Origin: Flavobacterium sediminilitoris
GTDB lineage: Bacteria; Bacteroidota; Bacteroidia; Flavobacteriales; Flavobacteriaceae
NCBI RefSeq assembly: GCF_023008245.1
Contig: NZ_CP090145.1
Location: forward strand, 3,224,001 to 3,288,000
DNA length: 64,000 bases
Direction: 5' to 3'
Positions 36,181-45,028 of the stretch are shown here, piece by piece. The notes below the pieces were generated by a model. That model searched no databases. It saw only the letters and a program-made list of their open reading frames with translations, and was not told the origin of the DNA. Every line of letters starts with the position of its first letter. Position 1 is the first letter of the stretch. A program made the position numbers and the translations under genes.

Positions 36181-36223
36181 AATTAAATTGTTTATATTGA
36201 TTTAGCCAATTTACAATTTAATT
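36181..36223. repeat. Perfect 11-bp inverted repeat upstream of the GG-leader gene
   Basis: AATTAAATTGT (36181-36191) is the exact inverse of ACAATTTAATT (36213-36223), with 21 bp between. It abuts the start codon of the small gene and follows the cco operon end, so it could be an operator or a weak terminator. Confidence 0.45.
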
Positions 36224-36256
36224 TTAAAAATATTAACTTTTTTAATGATATTTTTT

Positions 36257-36958
36257 TTAATGACAATCTGCTTCTGCTTGGACAAAAAGACTTGTTGTTC
36301 CTGGTGAAATATAAGGAATATCTAAACCTAGGCCTCTAATAATAAATAATATTCCTATAAAAACTGCAATTATAGGAATCATTTTTTGGATAGTATTTCG
36401 AACAGGATTTGTAAGTAAATTAGAAATGATAACTACTAAACTCATCATTGGAACGGTTCCTAAACCAAAAAGTAACATATATAGAATACTATATTGTATG
36501 TTTGGCATAGCCAATGCTCCAAATAAAGCGACGTAAACCATTCCGCAAGGTAAATATCCGTTTAATAATCCGATGGTGAAAAAAGATTTATAGCTTCTAT
36601 TTTTAAATTGTTTACCTAGATTTAATTTCACTTTTGAAATGATTTTATATACAGGTTTTGAAAAATTATATTGGGCTAAAGTCTTTTCTGGCGTTAATGC
36701 AATGATAATCATTATTATTCCAACAATTATTGATAACTGTTGTTGCATTCCTGCCAAGAAAAAACCTTCACCCAACAAACCAAAAACTAATCCTAAAGTA
36801 CTATAGGCTATCAATCTGCCTAAGTGATACACAATTAATTGTGTTATTTTTTTTGCTTCATTATTTCTATCAACAGGTAGCATCATAGCAATTGGTCCGC
36901 ACATTCCTATGCAGTGAAAACTACTTATTAATCCAAATATGATAGCTGTGTAAAGCAT
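36257..36958 (-). CDS. Sulfite exporter TauE/SafE (DsbD_2-type) family membrane protein of the cco cluster
   Basis: 233-aa polytopic membrane protein (about six helices) with the family's opening motif FHCIGMCGPIAMMLP (residues ~15-29), a Cys pair (Cys16, Cys20) that may bind copper, and the mid-protein LLNGYLPCGMVYVALFGAL with a further Cys. Members of this group are regularly encoded with ccoGH/ccoI and are thought to help copper delivery to cbb3 oxidase; sulfite export is not implied. It is the last gene of the cco operon, 85 bp after ccoH. Confidence 0.82.
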   Translation of the reverse strand: MLYTAIIFGLISSFHCIGMCGPIAMMLPVDRNNEAKKITQLIVYHLGRLIAYSTLGLVFGLLGEGFFLAGMQQQLSIIVGIIMIIIALTPEKTLAQYNFSKPVYKIISKVKLNLGKQFKNRSYKSFFTIGLLNGYLPCGMVYVALFGALAMPNIQYSILYMLLFGLGTVPMMSLVVIISNLLTNPVRNTIQKMIPIIAVFIGILFIIRGLGLDIPYISPGTTSLFVQAEADCH

Positions 36959-37043
36959 TTTTAAAATGTATTATTATAAACTGTATCTTGTTTTACTTGT
37001 ATTTTTAAAGAATCGTACCTATATACAGTCAGTATATCATTTT

Positions 37044-37490
37044 CTAATAATAAATTGATTTTTTATTTCTATATGAAACTCCTTGATATTCCCAATCAAT
37101 AGTAATGTCCCAAAGACCGCCTACCAAACTACTTTTAGGTATGAGCAAATGTGAAGAAGATAATGAAATTTGCATTTCAGAATCTAATTTCTGGTTAGAC
37201 GGTCTATATAAGGACACTTTTCCTTTAATAGTTTTATAATCAAAGCTTTCTGGAAAGGAAACCTGAATTCCTTCTGATACTTTTTCAATTTTAATTTTAT
37301 CAATTAAAGCATTAGCATTGGAAGATTTTTCAATATTTCCTTGCACTTTAAGTTCTTGTTGGTAATAATCTTCTACTACTAGTTCTCTATCATAATTATC
37401 ATTTAATTGTACTTTTAATACAAAATATAAAATGAATGTTATGAACAATATAAATGCAATTACAATTCCTGTTCCCCAATTTATTTTCAT
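37044..37490 (-). CDS. ccoH: FixH/CcoH family protein
   Basis: 148 aa with one N-terminal membrane helix (GTGIVIAFILFITFILYFVL) and a periplasmic beta-domain (NDNYDRELVVEDYYQQEL, then a Gly/Ser-rich Ig-like part ending GGLWDITIDWEYQGVSY). These are standard for FixH/CcoH, which stabilises the cbb3 oxidase during assembly. Located 25 bp after ccoG on the same strand. Confidence rests on motif and context together. Confidence 0.88.
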   Translation of the reverse strand: MKINWGTGIVIAFILFITFILYFVLKVQLNDNYDRELVVEDYYQQELKVQGNIEKSSNANALIDKIKIEKVSEGIQVSFPESFDYKTIKGKVSLYRPSNQKLDSEMQISLSSSHLLIPKSSLVGGLWDITIDWEYQGVSYRNKKSIYY

Positions 37491-37515
37491 TTTTAATATA
37501 TTTTAATTTTAAGAC

Positions 37516-38934
37516 TTAATTAAAAGATCTAGGTCCTAAAAAAGTTGTTTTTGTTGTTTCAATTAATTTATCATCATTATAGAAGCCTAATTTTATTTTT
37601 ATTTTGTCTCCTTTTATTTCTGATGCTTTAATTTCTATAAATAATGTTCCTTGGAATGTTTTTTCAGCTGGAATTTTAATATGAGTATTTCCTACTAGTT
37701 TTACTATTCCATTTGGTTTTTCTAATTTAATTGTAATTTTGTCAAAATCTTTAACCGTTTTGTTAATTATTTTATAGGTAAAAACATTACTAATCATTTC
37801 TCCTTTTTGTTCGTATAACTGTCCTGGTAAACGAAGTACTTTAGCTTCTACATCATTACGTAAGAAAAGTAAACCTACTAATAATCCTATTAATATTGTA
37901 AGCACAGCTATATAACCTTTCATTCTAGCTGTTAACTTAAATTTTTCTTTTTTAACTATTTCATCTTCACTTGCATAACGAATTAATCCTTTAGGTAAAC
38001 CTACTTTATCCATAATGGTATCACATTCATCAATACAAGCAGTACAATTGATACATTCTAATTGTGTTCCGTTTCGAATGTCTATTCCTGTTGGACATAC
38101 ATGAACACATTGTTTACAATCGATACAGTCACCTTTTCCAGAAGTAGTTCTGTCTTCTCTTTTATCCCATTTTGCTCTTCCTTTTTCTCCTTCACCTCTT
38201 ACATGATCGTAAGCAACATTTATAGATTTATTATCTAATAGTACACCTTGCATTCTTCCATAAGGACAGGCTATAATACACACTTGTTCCCTAAACCATG
38301 CAAAAATGAAATAAAAGACTCCTGTGAAAATCAATAGAGCAATTAAAGTACTTTTATTTTCTACAGGTCCTTCGCCTATGTATTCTAATAATTTATCACT
38401 TCCTATTAGGTAAGCTAAAAATACATTTGCTATTAAAAATGAAATAAGAAAGAAAATAATCCATTTTGTAATTCTTTTTCTAATTTTTTCAGTATTCCAT
38501 TCTTGTTTCGCTAATCGCATTTGAGCACCTCTATCTCCATCTATCCAATATTCAATTCTACGAAAAACCATTTCCATAAAAATGGTTTGCGGACAAAACC
38601 AACCACAAAATATTCTTCCAAAAGCAACTGTAAATAATGTAAGTCCTACAACTCCTATTATCATTGAAATAACAAACAAATAAAAGTCTTGTGGCCAAAA
38701 TGGAAATCCGAATATTGAAAATTTTCGCTCTAAAACATTAAATAATAAAAACTGATTACCATTTATTTTAATGAAAGGTGCTAATAATAAAAAAACCAAA
38801 AGAATATAACTTACTACTTTTCGCTTATCATAGAATTTACCATTAGGTTTTTTAGGAAAAATGAAATTTCTTTTCCCTTCTTCATTAATCGTCCCTATAG
38901 TATCTCTAAAACTTTCATCAGGTAACTTTTCCAT
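37516..38934 (-). CDS. ccoG: Cytochrome c oxidase accessory protein CcoG (RdxA/FixG)
   Basis: 472-aa membrane-bound iron-sulphur protein required for copper-dependent maturation of cbb3 oxidase. Several N-terminal helices are followed by CGWFCPQTIFMEMVFRRIEY (FixG signature) and CIIACPYGRMQGVL. Two ferredoxin motifs, CIDCKQCVHVCP and CINCTACIDEC, lie around residues 270-310. The C-terminal periplasmic Ig-like domain covers ~340-472. Full length. Separated from ccoP by a 30-bp perfect palindrome, so assembly genes may be expressed below the structural genes. Confidence 0.94.
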   Translation of the reverse strand: MEKLPDESFRDTIGTINEEGKRNFIFPKKPNGKFYDKRKVVSYILLVFLLLAPFIKINGNQFLLFNVLERKFSIFGFPFWPQDFYLFVISMIIGVVGLTLFTVAFGRIFCGWFCPQTIFMEMVFRRIEYWIDGDRGAQMRLAKQEWNTEKIRKRITKWIIFFLISFLIANVFLAYLIGSDKLLEYIGEGPVENKSTLIALLIFTGVFYFIFAWFREQVCIIACPYGRMQGVLLDNKSINVAYDHVRGEGEKGRAKWDKREDRTTSGKGDCIDCKQCVHVCPTGIDIRNGTQLECINCTACIDECDTIMDKVGLPKGLIRYASEDEIVKKEKFKLTARMKGYIAVLTILIGLLVGLLFLRNDVEAKVLRLPGQLYEQKGEMISNVFTYKIINKTVKDFDKITIKLEKPNGIVKLVGNTHIKIPAEKTFQGTLFIEIKASEIKGDKIKIKLGFYNDDKLIETTKTTFLGPRSFN

Positions 38935-38950
38935 CTTATATAAAATTGTT

Positions 38951-38980
38951 TAAGAGATTTAATGTACATTAAATCTCTTA
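38951..38980. repeat. 30-bp perfect palindrome between ccoP and ccoG
   Basis: TAAGAGATTTAATG-TA-CATTAAATCTCTTA, two 14-bp arms plus centre. On the minus-strand mRNA it forms a strong hairpin after ccoP, with no clear T-run, so it is more likely a processing/stability element or partial terminator. Confidence 0.7.
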
Positions 38981-38996
38981 ATTATTTATTTTGTAG

Positions 38997-39911
38997 TTAA
39001 TCCGTTACAATTTCAACTTGTTCGGTTGGTATAACTTCTATTGTCTTTTCTCCCCAAATTTCACCTTCTGCTTCTTTAGCTTCCTTTGGATTCGAACCTT
39101 CTAATGATATAATATAACTAGCTAATTTTTGAATATCAGCAGGTTTTATTACTTCTTTCCAAGGTGCCATAACCGGATTTGTTGTACTTCCTTCAGAAAC
39201 TAATTTAAAGATATTTTTAACTCCTCCTCCATTTATCCAAAATTTATCGACTAGATTTGGACCTATTCCTCCTTGTAAATTTTGTCCATGACAAGAAAAA
39301 CAATTATTCGCTTCAAAAACTTTTTTTCCTTCTTCAATACTTGCGTCATCAGTTAATAATTCAACATTATCAACATTTACTAAGTCTGGAGCTGTTTTTA
39401 AATATTCTTCATGTTCTTTTTCTGCTTTCATCATTTCCATTTCATACTCTTCTTTTTGAGTATAATCACCTATAACATGAAAACGTACTAAATATACAAC
39501 TGCAAAAATTACACAACCATAGAATAAATATACCCACCATGGCGGTAATACATTATCTAGCTCTTTAATACCATCATAATCATGATCTAGCATTACATCT
39601 GCTTCTTGTTCTATAGATTTAGAGCGTGTTAAACTTTTATAAAATTTACTTTCTGTAAAGGATATAGATTGTGCTTCTTCTAATTGTTTTTTCTGCTCTT
39701 CTGTTAATAATTGATATGTAACTTTATCAACTGCACTTATAACTATCTCTATGGCTACTAAAAGGAATAAAAAAACACCTAAAAACAAAGAAACCATTGG
39801 ATATTTTATAAAAGCAGGTTTATCTCCTGAGTCTATGAAGAATTCCATTCCTGCAAAAACTACTGCAAAAATTAATGGAACTCTAACGTATGAAGGAATT
39901 AAGTTTTTCAT
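38997..39911 (-). CDS. ccoP: cbb3 oxidase subunit III (CcoP), monoheme form
   Basis: 304-aa membrane-anchored cytochrome c that passes electrons to CcoO/CcoN. Two hydrophobic segments sit at ~8-25 and ~38-62, then the CcoP N-domain (LDHDYDGIKELDNVLPPWWV) with a further helix (~128-146). A single c-type haem site, NCFSCHGQ, follows with the axial Met in TTNPVMAPWKEV. Proteobacterial CcoP has two CxxCH motifs; only one exists here, as is usual for Bacteroidetes. Acidic tail. In operon after ccoQ. Confidence 0.92.
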   Translation of the reverse strand: MKNLIPSYVRVPLIFAVVFAGMEFFIDSGDKPAFIKYPMVSLFLGVFLFLLVAIEIVISAVDKVTYQLLTEEQKKQLEEAQSISFTESKFYKSLTRSKSIEQEADVMLDHDYDGIKELDNVLPPWWVYLFYGCVIFAVVYLVRFHVIGDYTQKEEYEMEMMKAEKEHEEYLKTAPDLVNVDNVELLTDDASIEEGKKVFEANNCFSCHGQNLQGGIGPNLVDKFWINGGGVKNIFKLVSEGSTTNPVMAPWKEVIKPADIQKLASYIISLEGSNPKEAKEAEGEIWGEKTIEVIPTEQVEIVTD

Positions 39912-39929
39912 TTTAAAATCTTTAAAAAA

Positions 39930-40097
39930 TTAGTCTTTAATTGGCAATTCACTTAGTTCTTTAATCTTATCTTTCTTGTAACTAAAGACCCAAATAAAAA
40001 GTCCTACAAAAAAGGTAAAGAAAATTACTAATGAAATAATTGGATATATTTCAATTCCTGAAATGGTTTCTAAATTATGTTTTATAAACTTCAACAT
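39930..40097 (-). CDS. ccoQ: CcoQ-like small subunit
   Basis: 55 aa read directly: MLKFIKHNLETISGIEIYP, then one membrane helix (IISLVIFFTFFVGLFIWVF) and a charged tail (SYKKDKIKELSELPIKD). Size, topology and position between ccoNO and ccoP match CcoQ/FixQ, which stabilises the CcoP interaction. The start is 8 bp downstream of the ccoNO stop and the stop 18 bp before ccoP. Confidence 0.85.
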   Translation of the reverse strand: MLKFIKHNLETISGIEIYPIISLVIFFTFFVGLFIWVFSYKKDKIKELSELPIKD

Positions 40098-40105
40098 ATC
40101 TCAAA

Positions 40106-42301
40106 TTATTTAGCGTTATCTTGTTTTGTTATATCAGTTCCTAAACGTTGCAAATAAGCAATTAAGGCTACAATTTCTCTGTCTTTTACTGGAACAAACT
40201 CTTTACCTTGTAATCTTTTTTGTTCTTCAAAAGATTTTTTAATGTCTTTATTTTTCATCAAGTTATCTCCTATTTTAGAGGCTTGCTTTTCTATAGAATC
40301 CATTGCAGTAGCTACTTCAACATCAGTATAAGGAACTCCTAAAGATTGCATTGCTCTCATTTTATCTTGAGTTGATGATTTGTCTAATGAATTTCTGATA
40401 ATCCATTTATATCCAGGCATAATAGATCCATCTGAAGTACTTTGAGGATTCCACATGTGATTAAAATGCCAATCATCTGAACGTCCACCATTGTTTGGTT
40501 TACCAGGAACTCCTTCTCTAGCTAAATCTGGTCCTGTACGTTTTGATCCCCATAAGAAAGGATGATCATAAACAAATTCTCCTCCTTTTGAATATTCTCC
40601 ATAACGCATTACTTCTGAACGGAAAGGTCTAATCATTTGTGAGTGACAGTTATTACACCCTTCACGTATATAAATATCTCTACCTTCTAATTCTAATGGA
40701 GTATATGGTTTTACACTTGAAATTGTAGGTATATTAGATTTTACCATAATTGTAGGTACAATTTGAATAATTCCTCCTATTAATATTGCAATAGTTGCTA
40801 AAATGGTTAATTGAATAGGTTTTCTTTCTAACCATGGGTGAAATTTTTCTCCTTTTAATCTTCCTGATGAAATTTTCACTAATGCTGGAGCTTCTGCTAA
40901 TTCGTCTTCAACAGCTTTTCCTGCCATTACAGTTCTAATAATATTATAAACTAATACTAGTAATCCTATTACGAATAACGTTCCTCCAATTGCTCTCATT
41001 AAATAGAAAGGCATAATTTCGGTAACTGTTTCAAGGAAATTTCCATATTGTAATGTTCCATCTGGTTTAAATTGATCCCACATAGATGCTTGCATAAATC
41101 CTGCAACATACATTGGAAGTGCATATAAAATAATTCCTAAAGTACCTATCCAAAAATGGAAATTAGCTAATGCTGTAGAATATAATTTTGTTTTTGTCAT
41201 TCTTGGTATTAACCAATAAATCATACCAAATGTCATAAATCCGTTCCATGCTAAAGCTCCTACGTGAACGTGAGCAACAATCCAGTCTGTGAAGTGAGCA
41301 ATTGCATTTACATTTTTAAGGGATAACATTGGTCCTTCAAATGTAGCCATTCCATAACCTGTTATACCTACTACGAAGAATTTTAATACTGGTTCTGTTC
41401 TTACTTTATCCCAAACACCTCTTAATGTTAACAATCCATTAATCATTCCTCCCCAAGATGGTGCTATTAACATGATTGAAAATACAACTCCTAAATTTTG
41501 AGCCCAATCTGGTAAAGCTGTATACAATAAGTGATGTGGTCCAGCCCAGATATATAAGAAAATTAACGACCAGAAGTGAATAATTGATAATCTATAAGAA
41601 TATACAGGTCTGTTAGCTGCTTTTGGAACAAAATAATACATTAGACCTAAGAATGGTGTTGTTAAGAAAAAGGCTACTGCATTATGTCCATACCACCATT
41701 GTACTAAAGCATCTTGAACTCCTGCATAAACAGAGTAACTCTTCATTGCAGAAACAGGTAATTCTAAACTATTAAAGATATGCAGTACGGCAACTGTTAC
41801 AAAAGTGGCGATATAAAACCAAATCGCAACATATAAATGACGTTCTCTTCTACGAAGAATTGTCATAATCATATTGATACCAAAAACAACCCAAATTATT
41901 GCTATTGCAATATCAATAGGCCATTCTAATTCGGCATATTCTTTTGAAGTAGTATATCCTAAAGGTAATGTAATGGCTGCTGCAACTATAATTAATTGCC
42001 AACCCCAAAAGTTAATATTACTTAATACATCGCTATACATTCTTGTTTTCAACAAACGTTGTAAAGAATAATATATTCCTGCAAATATTGCATTTCCTAC
42101 AAAGGCAAAAATGACTGCATTTGTATGTAATGGTCTTAATCTACCAAAACTTAACCAAGGAATTCCATCGGTCATATTTGGAAAAATAAACATAAATGCC
42201 ACTGTTAATCCAACTAACATACCTACAACTCCAAATAGTATACTAGCATAAAGGAACTTCTTTACAATTTTGTTGTCGTAATAAAATTGTTGCATCTCCA
42301 T
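40106..42301 (-). CDS. ccoN: Fused cbb3 oxidase subunits I and II (CcoN-CcoO)
   Basis: 731 aa. Residues ~1-475 are the 12-helix CcoN catalytic subunit that reduces O2 at a haem b-copper centre. Ligand regions visible are RLRPLHTNAVIFAF, WWYGHNAVAFFLTTPFLGLM, WAGPHHLLYTALP and IVAHVHVGALAWNGF. From ~500 a membrane anchor leads into the CcoO monohaem domain (EGCNNCHSQMIRPFRSEVMR, ending ALIAYLQRLGTD). A fused N-O gene is the Bacteroidetes norm. Start may be Met1 or Met3. It lies 3 bp after ccoS; the operon is driven by the FNR-box promoter at 42514-42557. Confidence 0.95.
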   Translation of the reverse strand: MEMQQFYYDNKIVKKFLYASILFGVVGMLVGLTVAFMFIFPNMTDGIPWLSFGRLRPLHTNAVIFAFVGNAIFAGIYYSLQRLLKTRMYSDVLSNINFWGWQLIIVAAAITLPLGYTTSKEYAELEWPIDIAIAIIWVVFGINMIMTILRRRERHLYVAIWFYIATFVTVAVLHIFNSLELPVSAMKSYSVYAGVQDALVQWWYGHNAVAFFLTTPFLGLMYYFVPKAANRPVYSYRLSIIHFWSLIFLYIWAGPHHLLYTALPDWAQNLGVVFSIMLIAPSWGGMINGLLTLRGVWDKVRTEPVLKFFVVGITGYGMATFEGPMLSLKNVNAIAHFTDWIVAHVHVGALAWNGFMTFGMIYWLIPRMTKTKLYSTALANFHFWIGTLGIILYALPMYVAGFMQASMWDQFKPDGTLQYGNFLETVTEIMPFYLMRAIGGTLFVIGLLVLVYNIIRTVMAGKAVEDELAEAPALVKISSGRLKGEKFHPWLERKPIQLTILATIAILIGGIIQIVPTIMVKSNIPTISSVKPYTPLELEGRDIYIREGCNNCHSQMIRPFRSEVMRYGEYSKGGEFVYDHPFLWGSKRTGPDLAREGVPGKPNNGGRSDDWHFNHMWNPQSTSDGSIMPGYKWIIRNSLDKSSTQDKMRAMQSLGVPYTDVEVATAMDSIEKQASKIGDNLMKNKDIKKSFEEQKRLQGKEFVPVKDREIVALIAYLQRLGTDITKQDNAK

Positions 42302-42304
42302 AAT

Positions 42305-42496
42305 TTAGATTGTTTTTTGTTTTTCTACTTTTATTGTTTTTTCAGAACTCTTTTTTAATTCATCGTCAAATAACATTCTGACCGATGGTGTATAATCATC
42401 ATCATATTGACCACTTTTTACTGCCTTTATAAAAGCAATCAAAAAGCCAATAGCAACAACTATACTGATTGTGATTAATATATAAATTACACTCAT
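42305..42496 (-). CDS. ccoS: cbb3 oxidase assembly protein CcoS
   Basis: 63 aa with one N-terminal helix (MSVIYILITISIVVAIGFL), then AFIKAVKSGQYDDDYTPSVR, the conserved CcoS 'SGQYDDDxxP' motif, and a short basic tail. CcoS is needed to insert haem and copper cofactors. First gene of the ccoS-NO-Q-P operon and 3 bp before ccoNO. Confidence 0.93.
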   Translation of the reverse strand: MSVIYILITISIVVAIGFLIAFIKAVKSGQYDDDYTPSVRMLFDDELKKSSEKTIKVEKQKTI

Positions 42497-42513
42497 ACCT
42501 TTAAATTATAAAA

Positions 42514-42521
42514 CAAATGTA
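42514..42521 (-). promoter_or_regulatory. -7 element (TACATTTG) of the cco structural operon
   Basis: Exact TAnnTTTG match on the minus strand, 18 bp before the ccoS ATG, the same gap as at hemN. Confidence 0.6.
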
Positions 42522-42543
42522 CTTCTAGCTTTATTCATAAAAT

Positions 42544-42557
42544 ATGACATTTATCAT
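42544..42557 (-). promoter_or_regulatory. FNR-type box upstream of ccoS
   Basis: ATGACATTTATCAT: one mismatch from a perfect palindrome. Centre (42550.5) is again 29.5 bp from the first base of the -7 element. Lies between ccoI and ccoS, so the structural operon has its own regulated promoter. Confidence 0.65.
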
Positions 42558-42577
42558 GTGTGTTCAAAAAAACAACA

Positions 42578-44953
42578 TCAATTCTTTTTCGCATAATAAT
42601 TAGACATTATTGTAACAAAGCTAACTACTGTTATAGAGCTTAAAGGCATTATAATTGCAGCTATTAATGGCGATAAATTTCCTGTAATTGCAAACGATAA
42701 TCCAATTAAGTTATACGATAATGAAAGTCCAAAACTCATATAAATAATTCGCATTGCATTTTTTGAAAATTTCAAGTAATACCCTATTCTCGAAAATTGA
42801 CTTGCATCCATAATTCCATCACAAGCAGGAGAAAATACATTGACGTTTTCTGAAATAGATATACCTACATTACTTTGCGCTAATGCTCCTGCATCATTTA
42901 ATCCATCTCCGATCATCATTACATTTTTTCCTTTCTGTTGCAACTTCTCTATATATTCTAGTTTTTGTTCTGGTTTTTGATTAAAAATCAATTCTGTTTT
43001 TTCAGGTAATAATTCTTGTAATGTTTGCTTTTCTCCGTCATTATCTCCTGAAAGAATTTTTAATTCATAATGAATACTCAAATTTTCAAATAATTCTTCC
43101 AATCCGCTTCTATATTGGTTATCAAAATAATAATAACCTTTGTAAACATCATTAATCTTAATATGAACTCTAGTTTGCTTTGATGTTTCATTCTCTAAAT
43201 AATTCACCAATGATGACGATCCGATTTTTATTATATTATTTTCGACTTTAGCAATTATTCCCTTTCCTGTTATTTCATTAAATTCATCAATATCAATTTT
43301 CTCAATATTTGGTATAAAATCGTATATTTTTCTACTTAAAGGATGATTTGATCCTCTAATTACATTTTTTACTAATTTTAATTCATCATTAGAAAATTCT
43401 TTACCATAAAAATTGACTGAAGATTTTTTATTAGAAGTAATTGTGCCTGTTTTATCAAAAACAATAGTATCAACTTTAGCTAATTGCTCAATAACAGTTG
43501 CATTCTTAAGATACATTTTCTGATTTCCCATTATTCGCAATACATTTCCTAAAGTAAAAGGAGCTGTTAATGCTAAAGCACATGGACAAGCAACAATTAA
43601 AATTGCGGTTAACACATTAAAAGCCATTGAAACATCTATAAATAGCCAAATACCAAATGCTACAAAAGCTAATAATAATAAAATAGGTGTAAAATATCGA
43701 CTGACTGTGTCAGTTATAGTTTTATGTTTTTGATCGATTTTCTTCTGAAAAACATCATTACTCCAGAGTTGTGTTAGATAACTTTGAGAAACAGAAAATA
43801 AGACTTCTAATTCTACTACATTTCCTATAATTTTTCCTCCTGCATAAACCTTATCGCCCGATTTCTTTTCAATAGGAATTGCCTCTCCTGTAACAAAACT
43901 ATAATCAATTGATGCTTTTTCTGTTATTAAAATAGCATCTACAGGAATTAATTCTTGATTTCTAATAACTAATCGATCTCCTTTTTCTATGTCATAAACC
44001 TGAACTGGTACTTCTTTTCTTTCACTTGTCAGTTTTGTAATTGCAATTGGGAAATAAGATTTATAATCTCTTTCAAAGGATAAAAAGCTATAGGTTTTTT
44101 GTTGAAATAATTTACCTAATAACATAAAGAAAATAAGACCTGTTAAGCTATCGAAAAAACCTTGTCCATAATCGAAAAGAATATCAATTGTACTTCTTAT
44201 AAACATTACTAAGATTCCTAAAGCAATAGGAATATCAATATTCAGCATTTTAGATTTTATACTTTTATAAGCTGAAACATAATAATCACTTGCTGAATAT
44301 AGAAATGAAGGTAGCGATAATGCAAAAATTAACCATCTAAAGAAACCTCTATATTGATTAATCCAAAATTCTTCTACCTCAAAATATTCTGGAAAAGATA
44401 GTAACATAATATTTCCAAAACAGAAAAAAGCAATCCCAAGTTTATAAATTAAACTTCTATCTACCTTCTTTTTTCCTTCATCAAAATTATCTAAACTAAT
44501 GTAAGGTTCATAGCCTATAGAACTTAATAGAAGTACCAATTCTTTAAGCGAAACTTTTGTTGCATCATAAGTAATTCTCACTTTCTTTTCTGGAAAATTA
44601 ACTTGTGAAGTACTTATACCTTTTTGAAGTTTTTGTAAATTTTCCAAAATCCAAATACACGAACTACAATGTATATGAGGAATAAAAAGTGAAACAATAT
44701 TTGTTTTATCTTCCTGAAAATCAAGAAGTTTAGAAATAATTTTCTCATCTTCTAAAAAATCATATTTTCCATTAATTTCTTGTGGTGTTGCTCCAGGAGT
44801 ATTTTGAAAATCATAATAACATGTCAAATCATTTTGACTAAAAATCTCGTAAACCGTTTTACAACCATTACAACAGAAAGATTTTTCATCAAAAATAATT
44901 TCGTCTTTTTTTATAATTTTATTACCACAATGGAAACATTCTTTTGTATCCAT
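42578..44953 (-). CDS. ccoI: Copper-translocating P-type ATPase CcoI (FixI)
   Basis: 791-aa P1B ATPase that loads copper for cbb3 oxidase. The N-terminal Cys-rich motif CFHCG...FCCNGC (zinc-ribbon-like) is followed by a heavy-metal domain with HIHCSSCIWILENL. The membrane metal site is CPCALALTAPFTLGN, phosphorylation is at DKTGTIT, and the hinge is MIGDGLNDAGAL. The start is taken as 44953 (MDTKECFHCG), which matches family N-termini. Met codons at 44965 and 44998 are in frame, but the latter lies upstream of the predicted -7 element. An FNR-type box is at 45007. Confidence 0.94.
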   Translation of the reverse strand: MDTKECFHCGNKIIKKDEIIFDEKSFCCNGCKTVYEIFSQNDLTCYYDFQNTPGATPQEINGKYDFLEDEKIISKLLDFQEDKTNIVSLFIPHIHCSSCIWILENLQKLQKGISTSQVNFPEKKVRITYDATKVSLKELVLLLSSIGYEPYISLDNFDEGKKKVDRSLIYKLGIAFFCFGNIMLLSFPEYFEVEEFWINQYRGFFRWLIFALSLPSFLYSASDYYVSAYKSIKSKMLNIDIPIALGILVMFIRSTIDILFDYGQGFFDSLTGLIFFMLLGKLFQQKTYSFLSFERDYKSYFPIAITKLTSERKEVPVQVYDIEKGDRLVIRNQELIPVDAILITEKASIDYSFVTGEAIPIEKKSGDKVYAGGKIIGNVVELEVLFSVSQSYLTQLWSNDVFQKKIDQKHKTITDTVSRYFTPILLLLAFVAFGIWLFIDVSMAFNVLTAILIVACPCALALTAPFTLGNVLRIMGNQKMYLKNATVIEQLAKVDTIVFDKTGTITSNKKSSVNFYGKEFSNDELKLVKNVIRGSNHPLSRKIYDFIPNIEKIDIDEFNEITGKGIIAKVENNIIKIGSSSLVNYLENETSKQTRVHIKINDVYKGYYYFDNQYRSGLEELFENLSIHYELKILSGDNDGEKQTLQELLPEKTELIFNQKPEQKLEYIEKLQQKGKNVMMIGDGLNDAGALAQSNVGISISENVNVFSPACDGIMDASQFSRIGYYLKFSKNAMRIIYMSFGLSLSYNLIGLSFAITGNLSPLIAAIIMPLSSITVVSFVTIMSNYYAKKN

Positions 44954-44976
44954 AAATTTGCTCATTTTACCTATAA

Positions 44977-44984
44977 CAAAGGTT
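44977..44984 (-). promoter_or_regulatory. -7-like element (AACCTTTG) of ccoI
   Basis: One mismatch to TAnnTTTG on the minus strand. Its first base is 29.5 bp from the FNR-box centre, the same spacing as at hemN and ccoS, which makes it credible despite the mismatch. Confidence 0.45.
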
Positions 44985-45006
44985 GCAAAAGGAATCAATT
45001 TAAAAT

Positions 45007-45020
45007 ATGATATTTATCAT
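45007..45020. promoter_or_regulatory. FNR-type box between ccoI and the Fnr-like regulator
   Basis: ATGATATTTATCAT, TGAT-N4-ATCA core. For ccoI it sits at the activator position; for the divergent regulator gene its centre is only 15.5 bp from the -7 element, where binding would block polymerase. Confidence 0.68.
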
Positions 45021-45028
45021 ACTTTGAT

